NCBI RefSeq assembly: GCF_026262575.1
Contig: NZ_JAPKFL010000021.1
Span: forward strand, 30,399-94,398
Reading direction: 5' to 3'
Length of the DNA: 64,000 nt
Source: Streptomyces marinisediminis
GTDB taxonomy: Bacteria > Actinomycetota > Actinomycetes > Streptomycetales > Streptomycetaceae
Every line of letters begins with the position of its first letter. Positions within the stretch are counted from its first letter, which is position 1. Below, piece after piece: positions 15,320 to 24,212 of this stretch. A model generated the notes under the pieces. The model worked only from the letters and a program-made list of their open reading frames with translations. It was not told the origin of the DNA and did not search any database. A program made the translations under genes and the position numbers.

Positions 15320-17728
15320 TCAGGCCAGCCCGGCGCGGCGCAGGGCGTCGGCCATCGCGTCGTTGCCCGGCGGCGGGCCCTGGCGGCGCTGCCCGCCGCC
15401 GCGCTGGTTCCCGCCGCGCTGGCCGCCCTCACGCTGCCCGCCCTCGCGGCGGCGCGGCACACCGCCGCCGCGCTGCCCGCCGCGCTGTCCGCCCCGGGGC
15501 CCGTCGGACGCCTTGCCGGGCTCGTCGTCCAGCCGCAGCGTCAGGGAGATGCGCTTGCGCGCCTCGTCGACGTCCAGCACCTTCACCTTCACGATGTCGC
15601 CCGGCTTGGCGACCTCCCGCGGGTCCTTGACGAAGGACTTCGACATGGCCGAGACGTGGACCAGGCCGTCCTGGTGGACGCCGACGTCCACGAAGGCGCC
15701 GAAGGCGGCGACGTTGGTCACCACGCCCTCCAGCACCATGCCCGGCGCCAGGTCGCCGATCTTCTCCACGCCCTCCTTGAACGCGGCCGTCCGGAACGCC
15801 GGCCGCGGGTCCCGGCCGGGCTTCTCCAGCTCGCGGAGGATGTCGGTGACCGTCGGCAGGCCGAAGGCGTCGTCGACGAAGTCGGCCGCGCGCAGGCCGC
15901 GCAGCACCGTCGTGTTGCCGATGAGCGCGGCGACGTCACCACCGTCGGCCCGGGCCATGCGCCGCACCACCGGGTACGCCTCGGGGTGCACGCTGGAGGC
16001 GTCCAGCGGGTCGTCCCCGCCGCGGACGCGCAGGAACCCGGCGCACTGCTCGAACGCCTTCGGGCCCAGCCGCGCGACCTCCTTCAGCGCGGCGCGGCTG
16101 CGGAAGGGGCCGTGGGCGTCGCGGTGGGTGACGATGTTCCCTGCGAGGGTGCCGCCGATGCCCGAGACGCGCGAGAGCAGCGGCGCGGAGGCCGTGTTGA
16201 CGTCCACGCCGACGCCGTTCACGCAGTCCTCGACCACCGCGTCCAGGGAGCGGGAGAGCTTCACTTCGGAGAGGTCGTGCTGGTACTGGCCGACGCCGAT
16301 GGACCTGGGGTCGATCTTGACCAGCTCGGCCAGCGGGTCCTGGAGACGGCGGGCGATCGAGACGGCGCCGCGCAGCGACACGTCCAGCTCCGGCAGCTCC
16401 TGCGAGGCGTAGGCGGAGGCGGAGTACACCGACGCCCCGGCCTCGGAGACCATGACCTTCGTCAGCTTCAGGTCCGGCTCGCGCGCCAGCAGGTCCCCGG
16501 CGAGTTTGTCCGTCTCGCGGGAGGCCGTGCCGTTGCCGACGGCGATCAGCTCCACCGTGTGCTCCCGCGCGAGCCGGGCCAGGACGGCCAGGGCCTCGTC
16601 CCACCTGCGCTGCGGGGCGTGCGGGTAGACGGTCTCCGTCGCGGCGACCTTGCCGGTGGCGTCGACGACGGCCACCTTCACGCCGGTGCGCAGCCCCGGG
16701 TCCAGACCCATCGTCGCGCGGCTGCCCGCGGGGGCGGCCAGCAGCAGGTCGCGCAGGTTGGCGGCGAAGACGTCGACCGCCTCGTCCTCGGCCGCCTGCC
16801 GCAGCCGACTGCGCAGGTCGATGCCCAGGTGCACCTGGATGCGGGTGCGCCAGGCCCAGCGCACCGTCTCCGCCAGCCAGGCGTCGCCGGGCCGGCCGCG
16901 CTGGACGATCCCGAACCGCGCGGCCACGGCCCGCTCGTAAGGGGTGGGGCCGGCGGGGCCGGTGGCCGTGCCCTCGGCGCCCTCGGCGTCCGGCTCCAGC
17001 ACGAGGTCCAGCACGTCCTCCTTCTCACCGCGCAGCATGGCCAGCACCCGGTGCGAGGGCAGCTCGGTGAAGGGCTGCTGGAAGTCGAAGTAGTCGGCGA
17101 ACTTCGCGCCCTGCTCCTCCTTGCCCTCGCGCACCCGGGCCACCAGGCGGCCGTGCGTCCACATCCGCTCGCGCAACTCGCCGATCAGGTCGGCGTCCTC
17201 GGAGAAGCGCTCGGTGAGGATCGCCCGCGCGCCCTCCAGCGCGGCGGCGGCGTCGGCCACCCCCCGGTCGGCGTCGACGAACGCCGCGGCGGCGGCCCGC
17301 GGCTCCACCGCGGGGTCCGTCAGCAGCCCGTCCGCCAGCGGCTCCAGCCCCGCCTCCCGGGCGATCTGGGCCTTCGTGCGGCGCCTGGGCTTGTAGGGCA
17401 GGTAGATGTCCTCCAGGCGGGCCTTGGAGTCGGCCGCCAGGATCCGGGCCTCCAGGCGGTCGTCCAGCTTGCCCTGCCCGCGCACCGACTCCAGGACCGC
17501 GGCGCGCCGCTCCTCCAGCTCCCGCAGGTAGCGCAGGCGCTCCTCGACGGCACGCAGTTGCGCGTCGTCGAGCGTGCCGGTGGCCTCCTTGCGGTAGCGG
17601 GCGATGAAGGGCACGGTCGAGCCGCCGTCGAGCAAGTCGACGGCGGCCTTGACCTGCCGCTCTGCGACGCCGAGCTCGTCGGCGATCCGGGCTTCGATGG
17701 TCAGGGTCGTTGCGGTCACGCCCCGCAT
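15320..17728 (-). CDS. tex: Tex, RNA-binding transcription accessory protein with RGG-like tail
   Basis: The 802-residue protein matches Tex: IEARIADELGVAERQVKAAVDLLDGGSTVPFIARYRKEATG at the N-terminus, MGLDPGLRTGVKVAVVD (YqgF/RNase H-like domain), SIGVGQYQHDLSEVKL, a helix-hairpin-helix (RVSGIGGTLAGNIVTHRD), and an S1 domain near the C-terminus (PGMVLEGVVTNVAAFGAFVDVG). It then ends in an unusual tail of about 70 residues dense in RGG and RRG (from about 730). Tex binds nucleic acids and affects transcription. ATG 17728 is given; GTG nine bases downstream is equally possible. It is probably a single-gene transcript. Confidence 0.93.
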   Translation of the reverse strand: MRGVTATTLTIEARIADELGVAERQVKAAVDLLDGGSTVPFIARYRKEATGTLDDAQLRAVEERLRYLRELEERRAAVLESVRGQGKLDDRLEARILAADSKARLEDIYLPYKPRRRTKAQIAREAGLEPLADGLLTDPAVEPRAAAAAFVDADRGVADAAAALEGARAILTERFSEDADLIGELRERMWTHGRLVARVREGKEEQGAKFADYFDFQQPFTELPSHRVLAMLRGEKEDVLDLVLEPDAEGAEGTATGPAGPTPYERAVAARFGIVQRGRPGDAWLAETVRWAWRTRIQVHLGIDLRSRLRQAAEDEAVDVFAANLRDLLLAAPAGSRATMGLDPGLRTGVKVAVVDATGKVAATETVYPHAPQRRWDEALAVLARLAREHTVELIAVGNGTASRETDKLAGDLLAREPDLKLTKVMVSEAGASVYSASAYASQELPELDVSLRGAVSIARRLQDPLAELVKIDPRSIGVGQYQHDLSEVKLSRSLDAVVEDCVNGVGVDVNTASAPLLSRVSGIGGTLAGNIVTHRDAHGPFRSRAALKEVARLGPKAFEQCAGFLRVRGGDDPLDASSVHPEAYPVVRRMARADGGDVAALIGNTTVLRGLRAADFVDDAFGLPTVTDILRELEKPGRDPRPAFRTAAFKEGVEKIGDLAPGMVLEGVVTNVAAFGAFVDVGVHQDGLVHVSAMSKSFVKDPREVAKPGDIVKVKVLDVDEARKRISLTLRLDDEPGKASDGPRGGQRGGQRGGGVPRRREGGQREGGQRGGNQRGGGQRRQGPPPGNDAMADALRRAGLA

Positions 17729-17788
17729 TGTGGCAGGCGGGGCCGACGGCGTGGGGGACCGGCGGGGCCCGCCGGGCGGGGGCCGGCC

Positions 17789-18652
17789 TCAGCCCTTGCC
17801 GAACAGGCCCTCGGGGAACGCGCCGGCCTGGAGCGCGGCCAGCGAGAACGCGTTGCCCAGCTCCGTCAGGCGCTCCACGCCCGCCGCGCCCAGGTGCTCG
17901 TACGGCGCGCGGTCGCGGCGGTCGGTCTCCGCCTCGATCTCCCGGCGCAGCGCGGTGCCGGCCTCGGTCAGCTCGCCCGCCGCGTCGAGCAGGCCGCGGT
18001 CGCGCAGCCGCCCGGCGGCCGCGTCCCAGTCGGCCTGCCCGTAGCCCCGGGTGCGCAGCGCCCACTTCGGGCTCATCCCCTTGCCGGTGGCGGTGTGGCT
18101 GACCTGCGCCTCCAGCCCGCTCAGGCCCGCGCCGGCCAGCGCCGCGAGGTGTCCGTCGCCGCGGTGCTCGCGCAGCAGGGTGGCCGCGTGCCACAGCGCG
18201 AGGTGCGGTTCGTCGGGCACCGGCAGGTCGGCGTGGGCGGCGTACAGCGGGCGGGCCCCGCGCTCGCAGGCCTCGGTGGCGCGCAGGGCCAGCTCGGCGG
18301 CCTCGGCCATCTCCGGGGAGGCGACGGTCCGCGCGCCGAGCAGCCGCCGCAGGGTGCGGTCCGCGCCGCGCAGGCGCGCCGCGAGCACCTGCCGGGGCGC
18401 CGCCGTCTCCCAGGCGGCGGGCAGGTGCCGGGCGATGAGGTCGTAGCTGAAGCTGTAGAAGGTCGCCGCGACGGTGCCGGGTCCGACGGCGCCCAGGGCG
18501 GCGGCGCGGGAGGCGAAGTAGGCGCCGGAGAAGTCGGTGAGGCCGAGGGCGGCCAGCTCCTCTGCGGTGTCGGGGGAGAAGTAGACGGTCGAGTGCAGCG
18601 GGTTGATGGCGTTGTGGCAGCGCCGACCGGCGCGCTCGTAGAGGTGCGTCAT
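17789..18652 (-). CDS. SCO6745-family protein (winged-helix-like)
   Basis: The 287-residue protein starts AGRRCHNAINPLHSTVYFSPD and continues FSGAYFASRAAALG, with a C-terminal winged-helix-like region (QVSHTATGKGMSPKWALRTRGYGQADWDAAAGRLRDRGLLD). This is the family named after S. coelicolor SCO6745 (formerly called SalK-like). Its biochemical role is not established as far as I know. ATG 18652 begins the conserved sequence directly. It precedes tex on the same strand with a 60-bp gap. Its placement near idi and hopanoid genes agrees with my memory of S. coelicolor gene order. Confidence 0.85.
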   Translation of the reverse strand: MTHLYERAGRRCHNAINPLHSTVYFSPDTAEELAALGLTDFSGAYFASRAAALGAVGPGTVAATFYSFSYDLIARHLPAAWETAAPRQVLAARLRGADRTLRRLLGARTVASPEMAEAAELALRATEACERGARPLYAAHADLPVPDEPHLALWHAATLLREHRGDGHLAALAGAGLSGLEAQVSHTATGKGMSPKWALRTRGYGQADWDAAAGRLRDRGLLDAAGELTEAGTALRREIEAETDRRDRAPYEHLGAAGVERLTELGNAFSLAALQAGAFPEGLFGKG

Positions 18653-18708
18653 GCGGGCAGGGTACTGAGCAGTCGCTTAGTGGACCAGTCGGTTCGGCGG
18701 CGCTCCGG

Positions 18709-19506
18709 TCACGCCGGGGTGCCCGGCCGCGCTCCGGGGCCGCCGGCGGGCGCGCCGGGCCCCGGCGACCAGGTGAAGCGCGGCCGTCGGCGCTCCAGGA
18801 ACGCGGCGACGCCCTCGGCCGCCTCGCCGCAGGACGCGGCCTCGCGCTCCCAGTGGGCGATCCGGTCGGGTGCCGCGGGGCCCGCGGCGAACTCCTTCGC
18901 CGCGGCCTGGGTGAGCTGCGAGCGTTCGGCGAGGACGCCGGTGAACGCCGCCACCCGCTCGTCCAGACCGGCGGCGGGCAGCACCTCGTCGACCAGGCCG
19001 GTCCGCAGCGCCCGCGCCGTGTCGATCAGCTCGCCCGAGAAGAGCAGGTACTTGGCCGTCGCGGGGCCGACGAGGGACACCAGGCGCCCGGTGGAGCCGG
19101 CGCCGTAGACGATGCCGAGCTTGGCCGGGGTGATGCCGAACGCCGCCCCCTGCGCGGCGAACCGCAGGTCGCAGGCGACCGCGAGCTGGCAGCCGCCGCC
19201 CACGCAGTAGCCGCGGACCGCGGCCAGCGTGGGCTTGGGGAAGGCGGCCAGCGCCTCCTCGGCGGCGCGGGCGAGCGCGGGCGGGGAGCTGTCGTCGCGC
19301 AGTCCGGAGATGTCGGCGCCCGCGCAGAAGGTGTCGCCCGAGCCGGTCAGCACCAGCGCGCGCACGGCCGGGTCGGCGCCCAGCCGGTCGAGCAGCGGCG
19401 GCAGGTCCCGCCACATCGCCGCGGTCATCGCGTTGCGCTTGGCGGGGTGGTGCAGGCGCACGGTCGCCACCGCGCCGTCCACCGTGCAGAGCAGACCTGA
19501 CTCCAT
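18709..19506 (-). CDS. Atypical crotonase (enoyl-CoA hydratase/isomerase fold)
   Basis: The 265-residue protein has the crotonase fold (HHPAKRNAMTAAMW, FCAGADISGL, AVRGYCVGGGCQLAVACDLRF). The two glutamates needed for hydration are absent: the first position is Gln (GGGCQ) and the second is Ala (ITPAKLG instead of LPE). The TP-x-x-LG-x-x-Y pattern here (ITPAKLGIVY) resembles methylmalonyl-CoA decarboxylase, in which Thr and Tyr at these positions matter. It is probably not a hydratase; decarboxylase or another CoA chemistry is possible. ATG 19506 has only a weak ribosome site. It lies downstream-adjacent to the SCO6745-family gene, reading the same way. Confidence 0.85.
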   Translation of the reverse strand: MESGLLCTVDGAVATVRLHHPAKRNAMTAAMWRDLPPLLDRLGADPAVRALVLTGSGDTFCAGADISGLRDDSSPPALARAAEEALAAFPKPTLAAVRGYCVGGGCQLAVACDLRFAAQGAAFGITPAKLGIVYGAGSTGRLVSLVGPATAKYLLFSGELIDTARALRTGLVDEVLPAAGLDERVAAFTGVLAERSQLTQAAAKEFAAGPAAPDRIAHWEREAASCGEAAEGVAAFLERRRPRFTWSPGPGAPAGGPGARPGTPA

Positions 19507-19808
19507 GAGGGCGATGCTATTCCGCGCCCCCGCGCCCCTCGGCCGGGGGCCGGGCGGGAGCCGGTGGGGGACGGGGCGGACCCGGGTACGAATCCGGGCA
19601 GGGGGCCCGGAACGCCGCAGAAAGCGATCACGTCCGCGCACGCCGCGGTCGTCGGCGTGCGCGAGCGCTTGGTGCCGTCCGAAAGGCGACCAGTTCCGCA
19701 CAGCTCCCCACCCCTTCGCACGCGGGGCCCAACACTCGGGGGACAGGTGGCCCGGGGCGACGTGCGCGGGCCGCGCGGGCGCGTGGAGACGAGAGGACGC
19801 CGGTCACG
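19507..19808. other. Divergent intergenic region
   Basis: About 300 bp between the crotonase and the ATPase gene. It contains the hairpin at 19635-19663 and must hold both promoters, but I cannot pick clear -10/-35 pairs. Confidence 0.5.
19635..19663. promoter_or_regulatory. Hairpin in divergent region
   Basis: CGCGCACGCCG and CGGCGTGCGCG form an 11-bp perfect stem with a 7-nt loop, about 145 bp upstream of the ATPase start. It may be an operator or a leader structure. Confidence 0.35.
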
Positions 19809-20285
19809 ATGGAGAGCAGCGGGAGAGCCCTGCGGCCGCCCCCGGCCGGGGGAGCGGGCTACGAAGGCGCCTGGCGGTTCTCCGCCCCCGCGCTGGACTC
19901 CTCGGTCCCGCGGGTGCGCCACGCCGTGCGGGACCTGCTCGCCAGGCAGGGCGCGCCCGTCTCCGGCGAGGCGCTGGAGGGGCTGCTGCTGGTCCTCTCC
20001 GAGCTGGTGACGAACGCCGTGCGGCACGCGGCGCTGCTCTCGCCGCACCTGGGCGTGGAGGTGTCCCTGGGCACCGGCTGGGTGCGGGTGGCCGTGGAGG
20101 ACGGGCATCCCTACCGGCCGAAGGCACTGGCCGCCGACCCGGCCGAGGAGCACCTGGGCGGGCGGGGGCTGCTGCTGGTGAAGGCGGTCTGCGCGGAGCA
20201 GGCGGGGGCGTGCGGTGTGGAGCGGACCGCGGCCGGCGGCAAGGTCGTCTGGGCCTGCCTGCCGCTGGCGGCGCCGGCCGGGTAG
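19809..20285 (+). CDS. RsbW-like ATP-binding protein (HATPase fold)
   Basis: The 158-residue protein is a single histidine-kinase-like ATPase domain with the N box LLLVLSELVTNAVRHA, VEDGHP (D box) and HLGGRGLLLVKAVC (G box). Streptomyces encode many such small anti-sigma-factor-like kinases; most have unknown partners. No anti-sigma antagonist or sigma factor is adjacent. ATG 19809 is near a GGACGCC sequence. There is a palindrome after its stop, before the convergent idi gene. Domain is certain, target unknown. Confidence 0.85.
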   Translation: MESSGRALRPPPAGGAGYEGAWRFSAPALDSSVPRVRHAVRDLLARQGAPVSGEALEGLLLVLSELVTNAVRHAALLSPHLGVEVSLGTGWVRVAVEDGHPYRPKALAADPAEEHLGGRGLLLVKAVCAEQAGACGVERTAAGGKVVWACLPLAAPAG

Positions 20286-20366
20286 CGCACCGGAACCCGC
20301 GCTCCGGCACGCCCCGGACCGCGCGGCCGGCCGGGGCCGTCGCCGCCCTCGCCGGCGCCGCGGACG

Positions 20367-20384
20367 GCGCGCACCGGTGCGCGC
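20367..20384. terminator. Palindrome between convergent ATPase and idi genes
   Basis: GCGCGCACCGGTGCGCGC is an 18-bp perfect palindrome in the 118-bp convergent gap. It may end transcription from both sides. Confidence 0.4.
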
Positions 20385-20403
20385 GCGGACCGCCGGTGGC
20401 GTC

Positions 20404-20958
20404 CTACCAGCCGCCGCCGGTCACCGCGCGGATGCCGTCGCGGGCCGTGTCGAGCACCGTCATGAACCACGCCGAGAACGGGTCGCGGGCGTGGCGCGCG
20501 GCCAGCTCGTCCGGGGTGACGAAGGCCGTCTCCGCGATCTCGGCCGGGTCGGGCCGCGGCGGCTGGCGGAGGACCCCGGCGAACAGGTGGTTGTACTCGC
20601 GCTCCACCAGCCCGGACAGCGGGTCGGGGTGGCGGTAGGTCACCGTGCCCGCCTCGGCCAGCAGCGCGGGGCCCGCCCCCAGCTCCTCGCCCACCCGCCG
20701 GGCCGCGGCCGCGAACGGCGGTTCCCCGGGATAGGGGTGTCCGCAGCAACTGTTGGACCACACACCGGGGGAGTGGTACTTGTCCAGGGCCCGGCGCTGG
20801 AGCAGCAGCCGCCCCTCGTCGTCGAAGAGGAAGACCGAGAACGCGCGGTGCAGACGCCCCGGGGGCTGGTGCGCGGCGAGCTTCTCGGCGGTGCCGACGG
20901 TGCGCCCGTGCTCGTCGACCAGCTCCAGCATGATCGGAGTCGTCATGGTGTCAGTCAT
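20404..20958 (-). CDS. idi: Isopentenyl-diphosphate delta-isomerase, type I
   Basis: This 184-residue Nudix-fold enzyme interconverts IPP and DMAPP. Visible signatures are LHRAFSVFLFDDEGRLLLQRRA, WSNSCCGHPYPGE with the catalytic Cys, AAARRVGEELG and EREYNHLFAGV with the metal/catalytic Glu. ATG 20958 is chosen because GGAAG lies 6 nt upstream. It supplies prenyl precursors for the squalene-making genes at 29.6-34.1 kb. It lies 73 bp downstream of the cation efflux gene on the same strand, so they may share a transcript. Confidence 0.95.
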   Translation of the reverse strand: MTDTMTTPIMLELVDEHGRTVGTAEKLAAHQPPGRLHRAFSVFLFDDEGRLLLQRRALDKYHSPGVWSNSCCGHPYPGEPPFAAAARRVGEELGAGPALLAEAGTVTYRHPDPLSGLVEREYNHLFAGVLRQPPRPDPAEIAETAFVTPDELAARHARDPFSAWFMTVLDTARDGIRAVTGGGW

Positions 20959-21031
20959 ACTGATCTTCCTATACCGCCGCCCGCTCCGGTGTCGCCCGAT
21001 CCCGGGCCTACACCACCTGGTCAAGTGACGT

Positions 21032-21967
21032 TCAGTGGCACACGCGTCCCTCGTGGGCGGCGTGGCCGCGCGGTTCGAGTTGGAACGTGCAGTGCTCGAC
21101 GTCGAAGTGGCTCCCCAGGCACTCCTGCAGCTCGTGCAGCACCCGGTCGTGCTCGCCCGCCTCCAGCAGCTTGTCCTCCACCACGACGTGCACGGACAGC
21201 ACCGGCATGCCGGAGGTGATCGTCCACACGTGCAGGTCGTGCAGTCCCTCCACCCCGGAGACGGCCAGGATGTGCCGCCGCACCTCGGCCACGTCCACGT
21301 CCTTCGGCGCGGCCTCCAGCAGCACCTCCAGCGCCTCCCGGGCGAGCTTGACCGTGCGGGGCACGATCATCAGCGCGATCACCAGCGAGGCGACGACGTC
21401 CGCCCGCGTCCAGCCGGTGACCAGGATCACCACCGCGGCGGCGACGACGGCCAGCGAGCCGAGGGTGTCGGCCAGGACCTCCAGGAAGGCGCCGCGCACG
21501 TTGAGGCTCTCCTTCTGGCCGCGCATGAGCAGGGCCAGGGACAGGCAGTTGAGCGCCAGGCCGATGAGGCCGATGACGACGGTGGGCCCGCCGGGCACGT
21601 CGGCCGGCTCCTGGAACCGCTCCACCGCCTCGACGACGATGTAGCCGCCCACCCCGAGCAGCAGCACGCAGTTGAACAGGGCGGCCAGGATCTCCGCCCG
21701 GGCGAGTCCGAAGGTGCGGCGTTCGGAGGCCGGGCGGGCCGCGAAGTGGATCGCGGTGAGCGCGACGGCGATGCCCGTGGCGTCGGTCGCCACGTGACCG
21801 GCGTCGGCGAGCAGCGCCAGCGAGCCGGTCAGCCACGCACCGGCGAGCTGCACCAGCAGCAGTGTGACGGCGATCACCAGAGCGATCAGCAGCCGCCCCC
21901 GGTACGCCGCCGATGCGGTGCCGGACGTTCCCGGCGGTGGCCCTCCGTGGTTGTGCCCCGCGCCCAT
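21032..21967 (-). CDS. Cation diffusion facilitator (Zn/Co/Cd efflux)
   Basis: The 311-residue protein has a His-rich start (GHNHGG), then six membrane helices. The HxxxD and DxxxD metal motifs are LLADAGHVATDATG and LEVLADTLGS. A cytoplasmic C-terminal domain follows (LHDLHVWTITSGMPVLSVHVVV) and ends in a His-containing tail. This is the CzcD/ZitB type that exports divalent metal ions. ATG 21967 follows GGGAGG. It is divergent from the CDP-alcohol operon and immediately upstream of idi. Confidence 0.92.
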   Translation of the reverse strand: MGAGHNHGGPPPGTSGTASAAYRGRLLIALVIAVTLLLVQLAGAWLTGSLALLADAGHVATDATGIAVALTAIHFAARPASERRTFGLARAEILAALFNCVLLLGVGGYIVVEAVERFQEPADVPGGPTVVIGLIGLALNCLSLALLMRGQKESLNVRGAFLEVLADTLGSLAVVAAAVVILVTGWTRADVVASLVIALMIVPRTVKLAREALEVLLEAAPKDVDVAEVRRHILAVSGVEGLHDLHVWTITSGMPVLSVHVVVEDKLLEAGEHDRVLHELQECLGSHFDVEHCTFQLEPRGHAAHEGRVCH

Positions 21968-22439
21968 GCGCACGCCTCCCGTTCGGTCGGTTACCCGCAC
22001 AGTCAACTACGGGTCGGGGGTATGGGCAACGCGGCACTGAACACCGTTGTCATGTGCCGTGACCTGCGGGTTTACCGTGCAGCTCAGCGGTGTGCGGGGC
22101 CGGGTGGCGACGCCGGGGCACCCGGTCGGCCGCCCCCCGGACGGCCGTCGGACGGCCGCTGGGACGGCCGCCGGTCCGGGCGGGTCGCGGAGCGGCGGGG
22201 CGGCGGCCGTCCGGCCTCCCGCGGACCTCGGTCGCCTCCGCCCACCGGGCCGTAACGGAGGCAACCCCGTGTCGCTGAACGCGCGATGAACAGTCCCTTC
22301 CGGGATCGGATAGCCTCTGGCGAGTCCGCGCCGCCCACCGGACGGGCGAACGGCACGCCGCCGGGCGCTGCCCCGCGTCCGGCCGAAGACCGGCCGCACG
22401 CCCCCCGCACCGGGCCTCGCTGTCAAGGAGTGAGTTCGT
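21968..22439. other. Divergent intergenic region with long leader
   Basis: About 470 bp. The left part presumably drives the efflux gene. The middle (22100-22250) is GC-rich low complexity. A good rightward promoter lies at 22287-22316, leaving a leader of about 115 nt before the downstream gene. No small gene is convincing. Confidence 0.5.
22287..22316 (+). promoter_or_regulatory. Promoter of the CDP-alcohol/ABC operon
   Basis: TGAACA (22287-22292) and TAGCCT (22311-22316) are spaced by 18 bp in a locally less GC-rich stretch. This is a plausible housekeeping promoter for the operon beginning at 22440. Confidence 0.45.
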
Positions 22440-24212
22440 CTGCCGACCGCCATCCTCACCGGCCCGCCGGTCGCCGGATCGACGCTCGAAAGCGACCTGC
22501 GCTCGCTCGGCTTCACCGTGCGCACCGCCGCCGCCCCGGCCGACGTCGCGGCCCTGCTCACCGCCGTCCCGGCAAGGGAGCGGGCGGCCGTCGTCGACCA
22601 CCGCTTCACCGGACACCTGCACAGCCTGCGGCTCGGCCTGACCGACCCGCGCTTCCCGGCCGCCGCCGTCCCCGGCGCCGTGACCGCCCAGCCCGCCGCC
22701 CGCGCCGCCCTGGCCGACGCCGCGCGCGGCACGCCCGCCCCCGACGAGCTCGCCGCGGCCCTGGAGGCCGGCGGCACCGCCGTGCACCGGCCCGAGCTGG
22801 GGGTGCTGGTGGCCGCCGTGCCGCGCGACGCCCAGGCGCTGGACGCCGCCCGTGCCGCCACCGCGGCCGTGGACGAGGAGGACGTACGGCTGCGCTCGGC
22901 CGTGAAGTCCCGCGACGGGTTCTTCACCACCTTCTTCATCAGCCCCTACTCGCGGTACGTCGCGCGCTGGTGCGCCCGGCGCGGGCTGACCCCCAACCAC
23001 GTCACCACCGCCTCGCTCCTGGTCGCCCTGGTGGCCGCCGGGTGCGCCGCCGCCGGCACCCGGGCGTCCTTCGTCGCGGCCGGCGTGCTGCTGCTGGCCT
23101 CCTTCGTGCTGGACTGCGCCGACGGCCAGCTCGCCCGCTACGCGCTGCGCTACTCCACCCTGGGAGCCTGGCTGGACGCCACCTTCGACCGGGCCAAGGA
23201 GTACGCCTTCTACGCCGGGCTCGCGCTCGGCGCCGCCCGGGGCGGGGACGACGTGTGGGCCCTCGCCCTGGGCGCGATGGTGGTGCAGACCGTGCGGCAC
23301 GTCGTCGACTTCTCCTTCGCCGAGGCCGACCGGTACGAGGACGGCGCCGGGGCGGGCGCCGGCCCGACCGCCGCCCTCTCCGGCCGGCTGGACGGCGTCG
23401 GCTGGACGGTCTGGGCCCGCCGTATGGTCGTGCTGCCGATCGGGGAGCGCTGGGCGCTGATCGCCGTCCTCACCGCGCTCACCACCCCGCGCACCACGTT
23501 CCTCGTGCTGCTCGCCGGCTGCCTGCTCGCCGCCTGCTACACCACCGCGGGCCGCGTCCTGCGCTCGGTCGCGCGGCGCGGGCGCCGCACCGCCGGGGCC
23601 GCACGGGCGCTGGCCGACCTCGCCGACGGCGGCCCGCTCGCCGAGCTGGCCGCGCGCGCCGCGCCCCCGCTGCGCGGCCTGGCGCCGGTGCTCGCCGGGG
23701 TCGGCGCCGTCGCCGTGCCGGCCACCGCCCTGTGGTCCCCGGCGGGCGGCTGGCTCCCGGTCTGGGCGGCCGCGGGGTACGCGCTGCTGTCCGGCTGGGC
23801 GCTGGCCCGCCCGCTGACCGGGCGGCTGGACTGGCTGGTCCCGCCGCTGTTCCGGGCCGCCGAGTACGGCACCGTGCTCGCGCTGGCCGCGGTGTCCGAA
23901 GTAAACGGAGCGTTGCCCGCGGCTTTCTGCCTGGTAGCGGCGGTCGCCTACCATCACTACGACACGGTGTACCGCATCCGTGGCGGCAGCGGGGCACCGC
24001 CGCGGCCGCTGGTGCGGGCCGCCGGGGGGCAGGAGGGCCGCACGCTGCTCGTGGCCGTCGCCGCCGCGCTGTGGTCCGGCGGCCCCCGTCTCCCCGCCGC
24101 GCTCTCGGTGCTCGCCGGGATCGTGGCCCTGGTGGTGCTCGCCGAGAGCATCCGCTTCTGGGTGTCCGCCGCGGCGCCCGCAGTACACGACGAAACAGGA
24201 GTTCCCGCATGA
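22440..24212 (+). CDS. CDP-alcohol phosphatidyltransferase with N- and C-terminal extensions (DUF5941-like)
   Basis: The 590-residue membrane protein has a canonical CDP-alcohol phosphatidyltransferase motif with all four Asp (LDCADGQLARYALRYSTLG, then WLDATFD; Asp 225, 228, 246, 250). About 150 residues of soluble domain precede it and several membrane helices follow. It would transfer a phospho-alcohol from a CDP-linked donor. The start is probably CTG 22440: AAGGAG lies 9 nt upstream, a stop codon lies three codons earlier, and the resulting PTAILTGPP is the N-terminus I recall for homologues. GTG 22518 would remove 26 conserved-looking residues. Its stop overlaps the next gene by ATGA. 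Confidence 0.85.
   Translation: MPTAILTGPPVAGSTLESDLRSLGFTVRTAAAPADVAALLTAVPARERAAVVDHRFTGHLHSLRLGLTDPRFPAAAVPGAVTAQPAARAALADAARGTPAPDELAAALEAGGTAVHRPELGVLVAAVPRDAQALDAARAATAAVDEEDVRLRSAVKSRDGFFTTFFISPYSRYVARWCARRGLTPNHVTTASLLVALVAAGCAAAGTRASFVAAGVLLLASFVLDCADGQLARYALRYSTLGAWLDATFDRAKEYAFYAGLALGAARGGDDVWALALGAMVVQTVRHVVDFSFAEADRYEDGAGAGAGPTAALSGRLDGVGWTVWARRMVVLPIGERWALIAVLTALTTPRTTFLVLLAGCLLAACYTTAGRVLRSVARRGRRTAGAARALADLADGGPLAELAARAAPPLRGLAPVLAGVGAVAVPATALWSPAGGWLPVWAAAGYALLSGWALARPLTGRLDWLVPPLFRAAEYGTVLALAAVSEVNGALPAAFCLVAAVAYHHYDTVYRIRGGSGAPPRPLVRAAGGQEGRTLLVAVAAALWSGGPRLPAALSVLAGIVALVVLAESIRFWVSAAAPAVHDETGVPA

Noticed and set aside
22286..24208. Open frame in the nucleotidyltransferase frame running from 22286 through the CDP-alcohol transferase gene.
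   Set aside because: Its translation before 24209 is shadow sequence of the real gene in another frame; the nucleotidyltransferase starts at ATG 24209 with a 4-bp overlap.
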